Source: Paludibaculum sp.
GTDB lineage: Bacteria; Acidobacteriota; Terriglobia; Bryobacterales; Bryobacteraceae
NCBI GenBank assembly: GCA_029973955.1
Contig: JARKQJ010000192.1
Location: forward strand, 1 to 56,376
Direction of reading: 5' to 3'
Length of the DNA stretch: 56,376 nucleotides
Shown here: positions 26,992 to 34,332 of the stretch, piece after piece
Numbering within the stretch: position 1 is the first letter of the stretch
How the letters are laid out: each line of letters opens with the position of its first letter
The notes under the pieces: model-generated
What the model was told of the DNA's origin: nothing
Databases searched by the model: none
The model's input: only the letters and a program-made list of their open reading frames with translations
Made by a program: the position numbers and the translations under genes

Positions 26992-28134
26992 TTACGGCTT
27001 GGGCTTGCCGCCGAAGTTGAACATCCCCGGCTTCACCACCACCATCACGCCCGCCACCAGCATGTTCTGGTGCTTGGACGAACCGGGGATCTGGCCCACC
27101 TGGAAGTAGGGCTGGTCCGACCAGTCGCGCCGGTATTCCAGCCGCGTGATGAAACTGTCGTTGATCTTGAACTCGCCAGTGGTGGTGAATTCCTTGAAAG
27201 CCTGTGGAGTGCCTGTCCAGAAACCGTTCTTGTCGCTGTAGTACTCCAGCCTGGGCGACAGGGCGAACCACTTGTTCACCTGGAAGCGCGCCGCGCCGGC
27301 GATGCCCCAGAAGCTGCCGGAGCCGCCGGTCGCGTACTTGTTGTTCCCGATGTCCAGGTTGACGTAAGCCGAGATGCGGTCGGTCGGCGTGAGTGTCAGC
27401 GCCGTATCGTAGAAGTTTCTCCAACCCGCGGTAGTGCCCGTGTTCTCGGCACCGGTGTAGTAGGTGTTGGCCCAGGTGGCCTTCTTAAACGTGTTCACGC
27501 TGGTGAAGCCCATGGTCTTCGCCGAGTTATTGTCCTTCACCACGTTCCAGCCGTTCACCACCTGGCCGCCAACGGTCCAACTCGATGTCACCGGCATGGT
27601 CACGCGAAGGCCCGTGTGATAGTACGGCCCAAAAGCGAATAACAGCGACCGGGAGTAGTTCCAGTTCAGATGAGACTCCGTCACTTCCGCGCCGGCGCTG
27701 GTGACGAACTTTCCAAAATCGAACTGCAGACCCTTCCATGACTTCGGTTTCAACGTCACGTACGCGTTCAGCAGATAGCGCGACCAATCCGTGTGGACTG
27801 CTTCACTGAGGAAGAAGCTGTCGTATGTCCGGCCGTAGCCGATATCCACGCGAAACCCGAGAGGTGCGGGATCGTAGGCGAACGAACCCGTGGCGCTGTT
27901 CAGGCTGAGCTTGTTCGCCGTGATGTTCAGCGCCTGCAATTGCGAAAAGCGCGATGAGGGCTCGTTGAAGTTCTGGTTGTAAAAAGTATCGACGTAGCCG
28001 CTTGCACTAAAGCCCTTGTACGTGAACGAGGTTGCGGGGGCGGCGGGCGCGGGATCCGGCGGGGGCGTGGTTGGAGTCTGAGCCAGGACCGATGCGGCGA
28101 ACATTGCGCTGATGAAGAGAGGAGTGGATTTCAT
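26992..28134 (-). CDS. Outer membrane beta-barrel porin (BBP2-like)
   Basis: Predicted outer-membrane beta-barrel (380 aa) of the porin-2/BBP2 type. The signal peptide is MKSTPLFISAMFAASVLAQ, followed by a proline/alanine linker (TPTTPPPDPAPAAPA) and a barrel of alternating amphipathic strands, beginning FSASGYVDTFYNQNFN and ending with LEYRRDWSDQPYF and VVVKPGMFNF. There is no enzyme motif. ATG 28134 is chosen because the signal peptide begins there; longer starts add non-homologous residues. The ~270-bp region upstream carries three copies of CTCGAATT, two of them in inverted repeats, and may hold its promoter and operators. Related barrels are often nutrient-regulated porins, but the substrate here is unknown. 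Confidence 0.82.
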   Translation of the reverse strand: MKSTPLFISAMFAASVLAQTPTTPPPDPAPAAPATSFTYKGFSASGYVDTFYNQNFNEPSSRFSQLQALNITANKLSLNSATGSFAYDPAPLGFRVDIGYGRTYDSFFLSEAVHTDWSRYLLNAYVTLKPKSWKGLQFDFGKFVTSAGAEVTESHLNWNYSRSLLFAFGPYYHTGLRVTMPVTSSWTVGGQVVNGWNVVKDNNSAKTMGFTSVNTFKKATWANTYYTGAENTGTTAGWRNFYDTALTLTPTDRISAYVNLDIGNNKYATGGSGSFWGIAGAARFQVNKWFALSPRLEYYSDKNGFWTGTPQAFKEFTTTGEFKINDSFITRLEYRRDWSDQPYFQVGQIPGSSKHQNMLVAGVMVVVKPGMFNFGGKPKP

Positions 28135-28406
28135 GTCGGACTGCCTTGTTTCTCGAGTTCTCGAATTGCACACCGGCATCTGTGACGAGGAGGAAGCGGT
28201 GATTGACCTCCGAGTGTTGCGAAAGCCACTACCCCAGGGGCTCGCCGACATGGTTTGACACTCGAATTAGAGTGAGTATGCGGCCATCACTGGAGCTCTG
28301 ACAAATCGAGAGTTTTTATGGCCTCGATCAGTGTCGGCTCCAACTCGAATTGAGAGTCTCGTCCGCCACACACCCGGGTCGTGCCTAAAGCACTGAAAAG
28401 CAACAA
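28135..28406. promoter_or_regulatory. Intergenic region with three CTCGAATT-centred motifs
   Basis: This stretch lies upstream of the porin and beyond the end of the small zinc-ribbon gene. CTCGAATT occurs at 28160-28167, 28261-28268 and 28344-28351. The second copy lies in CACTC-GAATTA-GAGTG, and the third in CTC-GAATT-GAG, so they look like dyad operator sites. TTGACA stands at 28255-28260 but no convincing -10 follows. No gene is seen here. Confidence 0.4.
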
Positions 28407-28769
28407 TCAACGGATGATATATGATCGCCGCAAATCGGACTGGCGAACCGCCTGCCGGCTCAACCCAACCGCCTTCGTTCCCTCGTCCCGGAAAGCGCCC
28501 GAAGGCCCCGATGTGGAGCGGTTTGCGCGCCGGGCCATTGCTCGCAATTCCCGGGAACTCCAGGCCATGTCCCTCAGGAATGGCACCGCCCGGTATCTCT
28601 CCCTGCATCCCTGGCAGCGGAACGGCCGGATCCCGAAGAGGCTCAGAAACCAGTCCAGTTTGGTGCGGCGGTGCGCGCGCCAGGCCTCGTCGCAACCGCA
28701 CACCGGACACGCCCGCCTCAGCAAGTAAGCCAAACGGGCCCCCGGCGTTTCATTCGCGGCCAATTCCAT
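28407..28769 (-). CDS. Small zinc-ribbon protein of unknown function
   Basis: Protein of 120 aa with a four-cysteine ribbon: C21-x2-C24 (CPVCGC, with a fifth Cys at 26) and C52-x2-C55 (FRCQGCRERY), separated by a basic, tryptophan-containing stretch (AHRRTKLDWFLSLFGIRPF). The spacing and the RPFRC pattern match small uncharacterised proteins that I associate with acidobacterial genomes. The C-terminal ~50 residues are polar and probably disordered. Two other overlapping frames here lack protein character, while the cysteine pattern makes this one convincing. It could bind nucleic acid or act as a metal-dependent adaptor; nothing in the context decides. Confidence 0.65.
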   Translation of the reverse strand: MELAANETPGARLAYLLRRACPVCGCDEAWRAHRRTKLDWFLSLFGIRPFRCQGCRERYRAVPFLRDMAWSSRELRAMARRANRSTSGPSGAFRDEGTKAVGLSRQAVRQSDLRRSYIIR

Positions 28770-28852
28770 ATCTACTCAAGCTGTAGTGCCCAGGACCGCC
28801 CCATCCTCTCCGCTTGATTCGTCCGCTCGCTGTGGGTGCAGAATGGGATTTC

Positions 28853-29836
28853 ATGGACAAGGTCCTTCTCGTCTTCACCGGCGGCACCATCGGCATGCGG
28901 TTCGATCCGCTTACCGGCGCTTCCGTTCCGGCACTCAGCGGAGCAGATCTCCTGCGGCACGACCCCCAACTTCAGCGCCTGGCCGATCTGGAAGTGCTCG
29001 AGTTCGGCAGTTACCCGGGACCGCACATGAACCTCGATCGCATGTGGGCCGTCTCCGAGATCCTCCGCCGTGAACTCGCGCGGCCGGATCTCGCCGGCGC
29101 CGTGGTCACTCACGGCACCGACACCCTGGAAGAGACAGCCTACCTGCTGGACCTGCGACATCAAAGCTCGAAGCCTGTCGCCGTCGTCGGCGCCATGCGC
29201 ACCATCTCCGAGCCGGGCTTCGACGGACCGGCCAACCTCTCCGCCGCTATCCGCGCCATCCTCAGCCCGGAAGCCCGCGGACAGGGTGTCTTCGTGGTGC
29301 TCAACCAGACCGTTCACGCGGCTTCAGAAGCCACCAAGACCGACACACAGCAGCTCGAGACTTTCCAAAGTCCGGTTTTCGGCCCGCTCGGAATGGTGGA
29401 TGTCGATCGCGTCATCTTCGGCCGCCGTCTGCTCCATCGTTACCCGATCGAGACCAACCGATTGGAGCCGCGCGTCGATCTCATCGTCATGTACTCCGGC
29501 GCCGGCCCGCGCTTCATCGACTTCGCGCGCGAAAGCGGCGCCCGGGGCATCGTCATCGAAGGCACGGGCCGCGGCAATGTCACGCCGGAAGCCGTGCCCG
29601 CCATCCAGCGCGCCCTCGACGCCGGACTGCCCGTGGTGATCGCTACTCGCTGCGCGCACGGCCGCGTCCTGGATACCTACGGCTACGAAGGCAGCGGACA
29701 CGACCTGCGCACCCGCGGCGTCATCCTTGCCGGCACCCTCAACGCCGCCAAAGCCCGCATCCGGCTCATGCTCGCCTTGGGGCGGACTCAGGACCACGCA
29801 GAACTCCGCAACCTCATGGAATGCGGCGCGTACTGA
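28853..29836 (+). CDS. L-asparaginase (type I/II family)
   Basis: Hydrolyses L-asparagine to aspartate and ammonia. The first catalytic threonine is in the N-terminal motif FTGGTIGM, the second in HGTDTLEETAY, and the GAMR segment follows. Length is 327 aa. No signal peptide is visible, so it is probably cytosolic (AnsA-type), though related enzymes act in glutamyl-tRNA amidotransferase or other amide hydrolysis. ATG 28853 (MDKVLLVFTGGTIG) places the first strand correctly; an upstream ATG at 28814 gives extra non-homologous residues. It is followed at 80 bp by a RidA gene, which suggests nitrogen or amino-acid catabolism. Confidence 0.9.
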   Translation: MDKVLLVFTGGTIGMRFDPLTGASVPALSGADLLRHDPQLQRLADLEVLEFGSYPGPHMNLDRMWAVSEILRRELARPDLAGAVVTHGTDTLEETAYLLDLRHQSSKPVAVVGAMRTISEPGFDGPANLSAAIRAILSPEARGQGVFVVLNQTVHAASEATKTDTQQLETFQSPVFGPLGMVDVDRVIFGRRLLHRYPIETNRLEPRVDLIVMYSGAGPRFIDFARESGARGIVIEGTGRGNVTPEAVPAIQRALDAGLPVVIATRCAHGRVLDTYGYEGSGHDLRTRGVILAGTLNAAKARIRLMLALGRTQDHAELRNLMECGAY

Positions 29837-29916
29837 GCCTTCCCGCGGGCAGAGCCCCGCTGGTTCGGTGCATATTGGAAGCAGGGGCTCAACCGCCAGA
29901 GGAGGTTTCTCGTTTC

Positions 29917-30402
29917 ATGAACCTGCAGGATGCGCTGTCGCAGATCGCCGCTGCCACCACCATTGAGAAGAAGAAGATCACCAATCTCTCCGTTCTCAAT
30001 GAGGCCTACGACTACAGCAAGCCCAGCTCCTTCTCCCGCGGCATCCGGCTGGAGTTCGGCAACATCATCGTGCTCCTCATCTCCGGCACGGCCTCCATCG
30101 ACGAACACGGCCAGACCGTTCACATCGGCGACTTTCGCGCCCAACTCCGGCGCACCTTCCACAACATCACCGGCCTGCTTGCGGCCGAAGGCGCTACGTG
30201 GAAAGACATCGTCCGCACCACCTGCTACCTCCGCGATATCGACCGCGACTACGCCGCCTTCAACGAAGAGCGCACCCTGTTCTACGCCGAACAGGGTCTC
30301 GATCCCTTGCCTGCGTCCGTCGGCATCCAGGCCATCCTTTGCCGGCCGGAACTCCTGATCGAAATCGAAGCCATCGCCGTCTTCCAGAAATCGCAGGCCT
30401 GA
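29917..30402 (+). CDS. RidA/YjgF-family protein
   Basis: Small cytosolic protein (161 aa) of the RidA family, whose members deaminate reactive enamine/imine intermediates or serve in specialised catabolic pathways. The family features are ISGTASIDEHGQTVHIGDF, the AQLRRTFHNI helix and the segment DIVRTTCYLRDI. Late in the protein, PASVGIQAILCRPELLIEIE matches the RidA C-terminal strand with its active-site region, although the standard Arg is shifted to RPELL. It is longer than minimal RidA (about 130 aa) because of an N-terminal extension. ATG 29917 follows AGAGGAGG (29898-29905) at 11-nt spacing, which fixes the start better than for most genes here. Confidence 0.85.
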   Translation: MNLQDALSQIAAATTIEKKKITNLSVLNEAYDYSKPSSFSRGIRLEFGNIIVLLISGTASIDEHGQTVHIGDFRAQLRRTFHNITGLLAAEGATWKDIVRTTCYLRDIDRDYAAFNEERTLFYAEQGLDPLPASVGIQAILCRPELLIEIEAIAVFQKSQA

Positions 30403-30433
30403 ATCGCGCCGGCCTGAGATACAATTCGGGCCG

Positions 30434-31651
30434 ATGCTCTCCCGCCGCTCTTTTCTTGCCTCGGCCGCCTCCATGGCCACGCCCTCATTCGCAGCATTGC
30501 CGAAAGCGAAGATCACGCGCATCCGCTGCTACAGGTCTCCCGGCGACGCGGCCCGCCGCCCCAGCAAGGTGCCGCCGCTTTTCAACCAGAGCACCAACGT
30601 CGTCATCATCGAGACCGACGCCGGCCTCTCCGGCATCGGCGAAGGCGGAGCCAGGGACACGCTCGAACAATGCGCCGCCGCTCTCATTGGACGCGATCCC
30701 TTCCGCATCGAAGACAACTGGCAGATCGTCTTCCGCGGCTACTTCTACCCCGCTGGCCGCGAGAAACTGCACGCCCTCGGTGCGCTCGACATGGCCTTGT
30801 GGGACCTCAAGGCCAAGGCCCTCGGCGTGCCGCTCTATCAGCTCTTCGGAGGCGCCGCCCGGGAACACGTCGAATGCTACGCCACCGGCTATCCCAACAA
30901 GGGCTCGTTGCGCGAGACCGCACGCGCCTGCGTCGAGGATGGCTACCGCGCCTTCCGCATCGGCCCGGCCGACTCGAATCCCTGGGATCGCTTCGAAACC
31001 ACCCAAAGCACCGCGCAGATGTGCCGGGAAGTCCGCGAAGGCGTCGGCAAAGATGGTGCGTGGGCCGTGGACCTGCACACCCGCTTCGACTTCACTGATG
31101 GCGTGCGCCTCGCCAAACAGATCGAGCCCCTCGCCCCCTACTCCGTCGAGGATCTTGTTCGCTCTGAGAACCCGGATCTCTACAAAGTCCTGCGCCCGCA
31201 AACTTCAGTCCCCATTGCGGTCGGTGAGCAGTTCGGCTCCAAGTGGGATCTCAATATGCTCGTCGAGAACCACCTCATCGACTATGCCCGCGTTACCGTC
31301 CCCAACGTCGGCGGCATCACCGAATTCCTCAAGATCATGGCCATGTGCGAGACTCACTCCGTCGGCCTCATCCCGCACTTCACCGGACCCATCTCCGAAG
31401 CCGCCCTCGTCCACCTCTGCGGAGCCTTCTCCGGACCGGCGCTCATGGAGATGCTGCCGCGCGCCACTTCCGGCTTCCCTTACCTTCCACAGTGCTTCGA
31501 TTTCAGGAACGGCAAGCTCTGGCTGAACGACCGCCCCGGCCTCGGCGTCACCTTCGACGAAAAGCAACTGCCACTGCTCACCGAGATCACGGAACCGGCG
31601 CAGCCCACGCCCATCTACCGCCGTCCGGACGGGTCCATGACCAACTGGTAA
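30434..31651 (+). CDS. Exported enolase-superfamily dehydratase (galactonate dehydratase-like)
   Basis: Mandelate racemase/muconate lactonizing enzyme superfamily member (405 aa) with a twin-arginine leader (LSRRSFLASAASMATPSFA), so it is likely folded before export. The capping domain ends in ALGALDMALWDLKAKALGVPL. Barrel metal ligands are visible: Asp in DLHTRFDF, Glu in SVEDL and Glu in AVGEQF. A late PHFTGPISEAA resembles the galactonate-dehydratase segment PHCPLGPIALAA, with its catalytic His. The usual Lys-x-Lys acid/base pair is replaced by FRIGP. The substrate is likely an acid sugar. ATG 30434 stands 8 nt after TACAAT with no Shine-Dalgarno. A 14-bp tandem repeat covers its stop codon. 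Confidence 0.85.
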   Translation: MLSRRSFLASAASMATPSFAALPKAKITRIRCYRSPGDAARRPSKVPPLFNQSTNVVIIETDAGLSGIGEGGARDTLEQCAAALIGRDPFRIEDNWQIVFRGYFYPAGREKLHALGALDMALWDLKAKALGVPLYQLFGGAAREHVECYATGYPNKGSLRETARACVEDGYRAFRIGPADSNPWDRFETTQSTAQMCREVREGVGKDGAWAVDLHTRFDFTDGVRLAKQIEPLAPYSVEDLVRSENPDLYKVLRPQTSVPIAVGEQFGSKWDLNMLVENHLIDYARVTVPNVGGITEFLKIMAMCETHSVGLIPHFTGPISEAALVHLCGAFSGPALMEMLPRATSGFPYLPQCFDFRNGKLWLNDRPGLGVTFDEKQLPLLTEITEPAQPTPIYRRPDGSMTNW

Positions 31652-31665
31652 TGACTAACTGGTAG

Positions 31666-33738
31666 CTACTCCGCCAGCCGCTCGGCCAGCCGTTCCGCCG
31701 TGTGCTTCACTCTCGGCGCGGAACCTTCTTTTTCCAGCCCGCCCCGGATCTGCAGCAGGCACCCCGGACAGTCCATCGCCACATCCGGAGCACCCGTAGC
31801 GCGGATGTGCGTGACCTTGCGCTCCAGCATTTGCCCGGAAACCTCCGGCATCTTCAACGAATACGAGCCCCCCATGCCGCAGCAGACATCGGACTCGAAC
31901 ATCTCCACAATGTCGTAGCCCGCCTCGTGCAACATCTGGCGCGGCGGTTCCGTGGCGTGCAGAGTGCGCTTCTGGTGGCACGAATCGTGATACGTCACCG
32001 TGCCCGCCGCGGGCTTCAGTTTCAGCCGGCCCGCTTCGAACAGTTCGCGCGCCAGCACGGAGAAGTCCACCACGCGCCGCGGCAGCTTCTCCCGCAGACT
32101 CACGGTGCAGGTGGGGCACGCCGAGACGATCCACTTCACATCCACGTGCGCAAACGCTTTGCGGTTGGCCTCCGCGCCGGCTTGGGCTGCCTCCACCGCG
32201 CCGCTGTACTTCGCCGGCGCCCCGCAGCAACTCTGCTCTTCCGGGAACACGGCCTCGATGCCTGCCGCGTTCAGCACCTTCACCATCGCCTCGCCGATCT
32301 CGGGGTACGCGAAGTCGATCAGACAGCCGGCGTAGATCGCGGCCTTCTCCTCGCGCTCCGGTTGGCGGATCTTCCGGAAGCGGTCGCGGAACGGTTCGGC
32401 GGCAATCGCCGGCAGCGCCTTCTCTTCCGTCATGCCGGAGAGAAACAGAGGCAGATGCCGGATCATCCCGCCGTCGGCGAACGGCTTCTGCGCAATCGAT
32501 GCCGCCCGCAGCAGGCCGTGGAACACCTTGCGGTTGTTCACAATCGAGAAGATCGCCTTCTCCGCCGGCTTCAGTCCCTCTTCCTTCTTGATGCGGTTGC
32601 GCAGCTCCAGGATCAGCTCCGGGATGTCGATCTGCCCCGGGCAATAGTCCTTGCACGCTCCGCACTGGATGCACAGGCTCTGGATCTCTTCTGACTGCTT
32701 GAGGTGATCGAACCACGCCGTCAGAATCGTCCCGATGCCGCCCGTGTACACCTTGCCGAACACGTGCCCGCCCACCAACCGGTACACCGGGCATACGTTC
32801 AAGCACGACGCGCAGCGGATGCACTGCAGCGCCTCCTGGAACACCGGATCGGCCGCCATCTCCGTTCGGCGGTTGTCCATCAGGATGATGTGCAGGTCCT
32901 TCGTGCCGCCGTCCAGGTTTTCAACGGGTCCAGTGATGATGCTGACGTAGCTGGTGAGCAACTGCGCCGTGGCGCTGCGCGGCAACGCCTGCAGAATGGG
33001 CAGCACGTCGTCGAACTTCTCCACCAGCTTCTCGATGCCCACAATGGCGATGTGCGTCTTCGGCAGCGTGGTCACCAGCCGCGCATTGCCCTCGTTGGTG
33101 CACAGCACCAGGCTGCCGGTCTCCGCCACGGCGATGTTCGCACCGCTGATGCCGATGCCGGCGCGTAGAAACTTCTCGCGCAACTCTTCGCGCGCCACCT
33201 TCACCAGGCGCGGAATGTCCGCCGCCAGCCGCTCTTCCACTTCCTTACTAAAGAGCTCCGCCACCTGCTCCTTCGTCATGTGGATGGCCGGCATCACCAT
33301 ATGCGAAGGTCGCTGCCCGGCAAGCTGAATGATCCACTCGCCCAGGTCCGTCTCGTACACCTCCACGCCGCCCGCCTGCAGATGCTGGTTCAGATGGATC
33401 TCTTCCGACGCCATCGACTTCGACTTCACAATGCAGCGCGCGCCCTGCTCGCGCGCCACATTCAGAATGTAGTCGCGCACCTCAGCCGGCTCCGACGTCC
33501 GGAACACCTTCGCTCCCAGCGCCTCCGCGTTGCGCTGAAATTCATCGGCCAGTTCCTTCAGGTGCCCGGCGGCGGCGCCCTTGCGCTCCGCAATCTTCCC
33601 CCGCAGCGCTTCGAAGTCCATCCCTTCATACGCCTTCGCCCGGCTCACCCGGTAGGCTTCCGAGAACCGGCCCAGCGCCCCGGTCAGATTCGCATTCGAA
33701 ATCGCATCTTCAATCGATTGCCGAAACTCCGCCTTCAT
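31666..33738 (-). CDS. LutB-LutA fused iron-sulfur oxidoreductase subunit
   Basis: Single 690-residue protein joining two subunits that are separate in Bacillus LutABC (L-lactate utilisation). Residues 1-~450 match LutB: a LUD domain with the SGANIAVAETGSL segment, then two [4Fe-4S] clusters in C306-x2-C309-x2-C312-x3-C316 and C356-x2-C359-x2-C362-x3-C366. From ~465 it matches LutA/GlpC-type CCG domains: GC at 471-472, EEQSCCGAPAKY, a CPTC pair, HDSCHQKRT, DVCCGMGGSY and DCPGC, which should bind another cluster. The complex oxidises lactate to pyruvate and passes electrons to the membrane. It ends 4 bp inside lutC (ATGA overlap) and converges with the enolase-family gene at a 14-bp gap. Confidence 0.9.
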   Translation of the reverse strand: MKAEFRQSIEDAISNANLTGALGRFSEAYRVSRAKAYEGMDFEALRGKIAERKGAAAGHLKELADEFQRNAEALGAKVFRTSEPAEVRDYILNVAREQGARCIVKSKSMASEEIHLNQHLQAGGVEVYETDLGEWIIQLAGQRPSHMVMPAIHMTKEQVAELFSKEVEERLAADIPRLVKVAREELREKFLRAGIGISGANIAVAETGSLVLCTNEGNARLVTTLPKTHIAIVGIEKLVEKFDDVLPILQALPRSATAQLLTSYVSIITGPVENLDGGTKDLHIILMDNRRTEMAADPVFQEALQCIRCASCLNVCPVYRLVGGHVFGKVYTGGIGTILTAWFDHLKQSEEIQSLCIQCGACKDYCPGQIDIPELILELRNRIKKEEGLKPAEKAIFSIVNNRKVFHGLLRAASIAQKPFADGGMIRHLPLFLSGMTEEKALPAIAAEPFRDRFRKIRQPEREEKAAIYAGCLIDFAYPEIGEAMVKVLNAAGIEAVFPEEQSCCGAPAKYSGAVEAAQAGAEANRKAFAHVDVKWIVSACPTCTVSLREKLPRRVVDFSVLARELFEAGRLKLKPAAGTVTYHDSCHQKRTLHATEPPRQMLHEAGYDIVEMFESDVCCGMGGSYSLKMPEVSGQMLERKVTHIRATGAPDVAMDCPGCLLQIRGGLEKEGSAPRVKHTAERLAERLAE

Positions 33739-34250
33739 GCCGCCGGCTCCTCATAGAAAGCGATGATCAGCCGCACCGGTCCATGCACGCCGATCGTCAA
33801 CACCCTCTCGATGTCCGCTGTCCGGCTGGGGCCCGTCACCGCCGCCAGATAGCGCATGCGGCGCGGGTCGATCCCTGCCAGCGCTTGGCCCAGAGTCGCC
33901 CGTAGACCGCTCAGCGGCGTCAGCGCAATGTGAATCTCCGGCAACGTGGAAGCCAGCCGCCGCTCCGCCGGCGATGCGTCCATCAGCAGAGAGCCCGTAT
34001 CGGCAACAGCCAGTTCGGACTCCGTCACGCCCACCTTGGCCTCCGCCGCGCTCTCTTTGGTCACCCTCAAGGCGGAATCGTGCGAGCCGGCCCACACCGC
34101 CCCTCCCCCCTGCAGCCTCATCGTTTCCAGCGCGAAGCTCTCCGCCTTCTCCCGGCTGCCGAACCGGTACACCTCGGCGCTCACCGCCTCCGCGCGCGCT
34201 TTGAATTGTTGATAGAGGCTTTCCAGATCTCTTGATCCGCTGGTGTCCAC
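33735..34250 (-). CDS. lutC: LutC-like LUD-domain protein
   Basis: Third component of the lactate-utilisation complex (171 aa) with one LUD domain. The conserved core runs from VGVTESELAVADTGSLLMD to the IHIALTPLSGL and AVTGPSRTADIE segments, the latter being a LutC hallmark. Length is a little below LutC of Bacillus (about 240 aa), with the difference at the N-terminus. The start is GTG 34250. Its stop overlaps the LutB-LutA start by 4 bp, so translation should be coupled. Upstream on the same strand is the beta-propeller/phosphoesterase gene, ~80 bp away across a weak hairpin at about 34298-34320. Confidence 0.88.
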   Translation of the reverse strand: MDTSGSRDLESLYQQFKARAEAVSAEVYRFGSREKAESFALETMRLQGGGAVWAGSHDSALRVTKESAAEAKVGVTESELAVADTGSLLMDASPAERRLASTLPEIHIALTPLSGLRATLGQALAGIDPRRMRYLAAVTGPSRTADIERVLTIGVHGPVRLIIAFYEEPAA

Positions 34251-34332
34251 ACAACCATCGTCGCCAGCCGCCCAACTCTACGTCAAACCCGCGAAGGCCC
34301 GCCGCCACAGTGGCAGCGGGCCCCGGCCGGGC

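Noticed and set aside
28267..28728. Alternative frames overlapping the zinc-ribbon gene on both strands
   Set aside because: They lack cysteine pairing or other family features; the 28407-28769 frame explains the region better.
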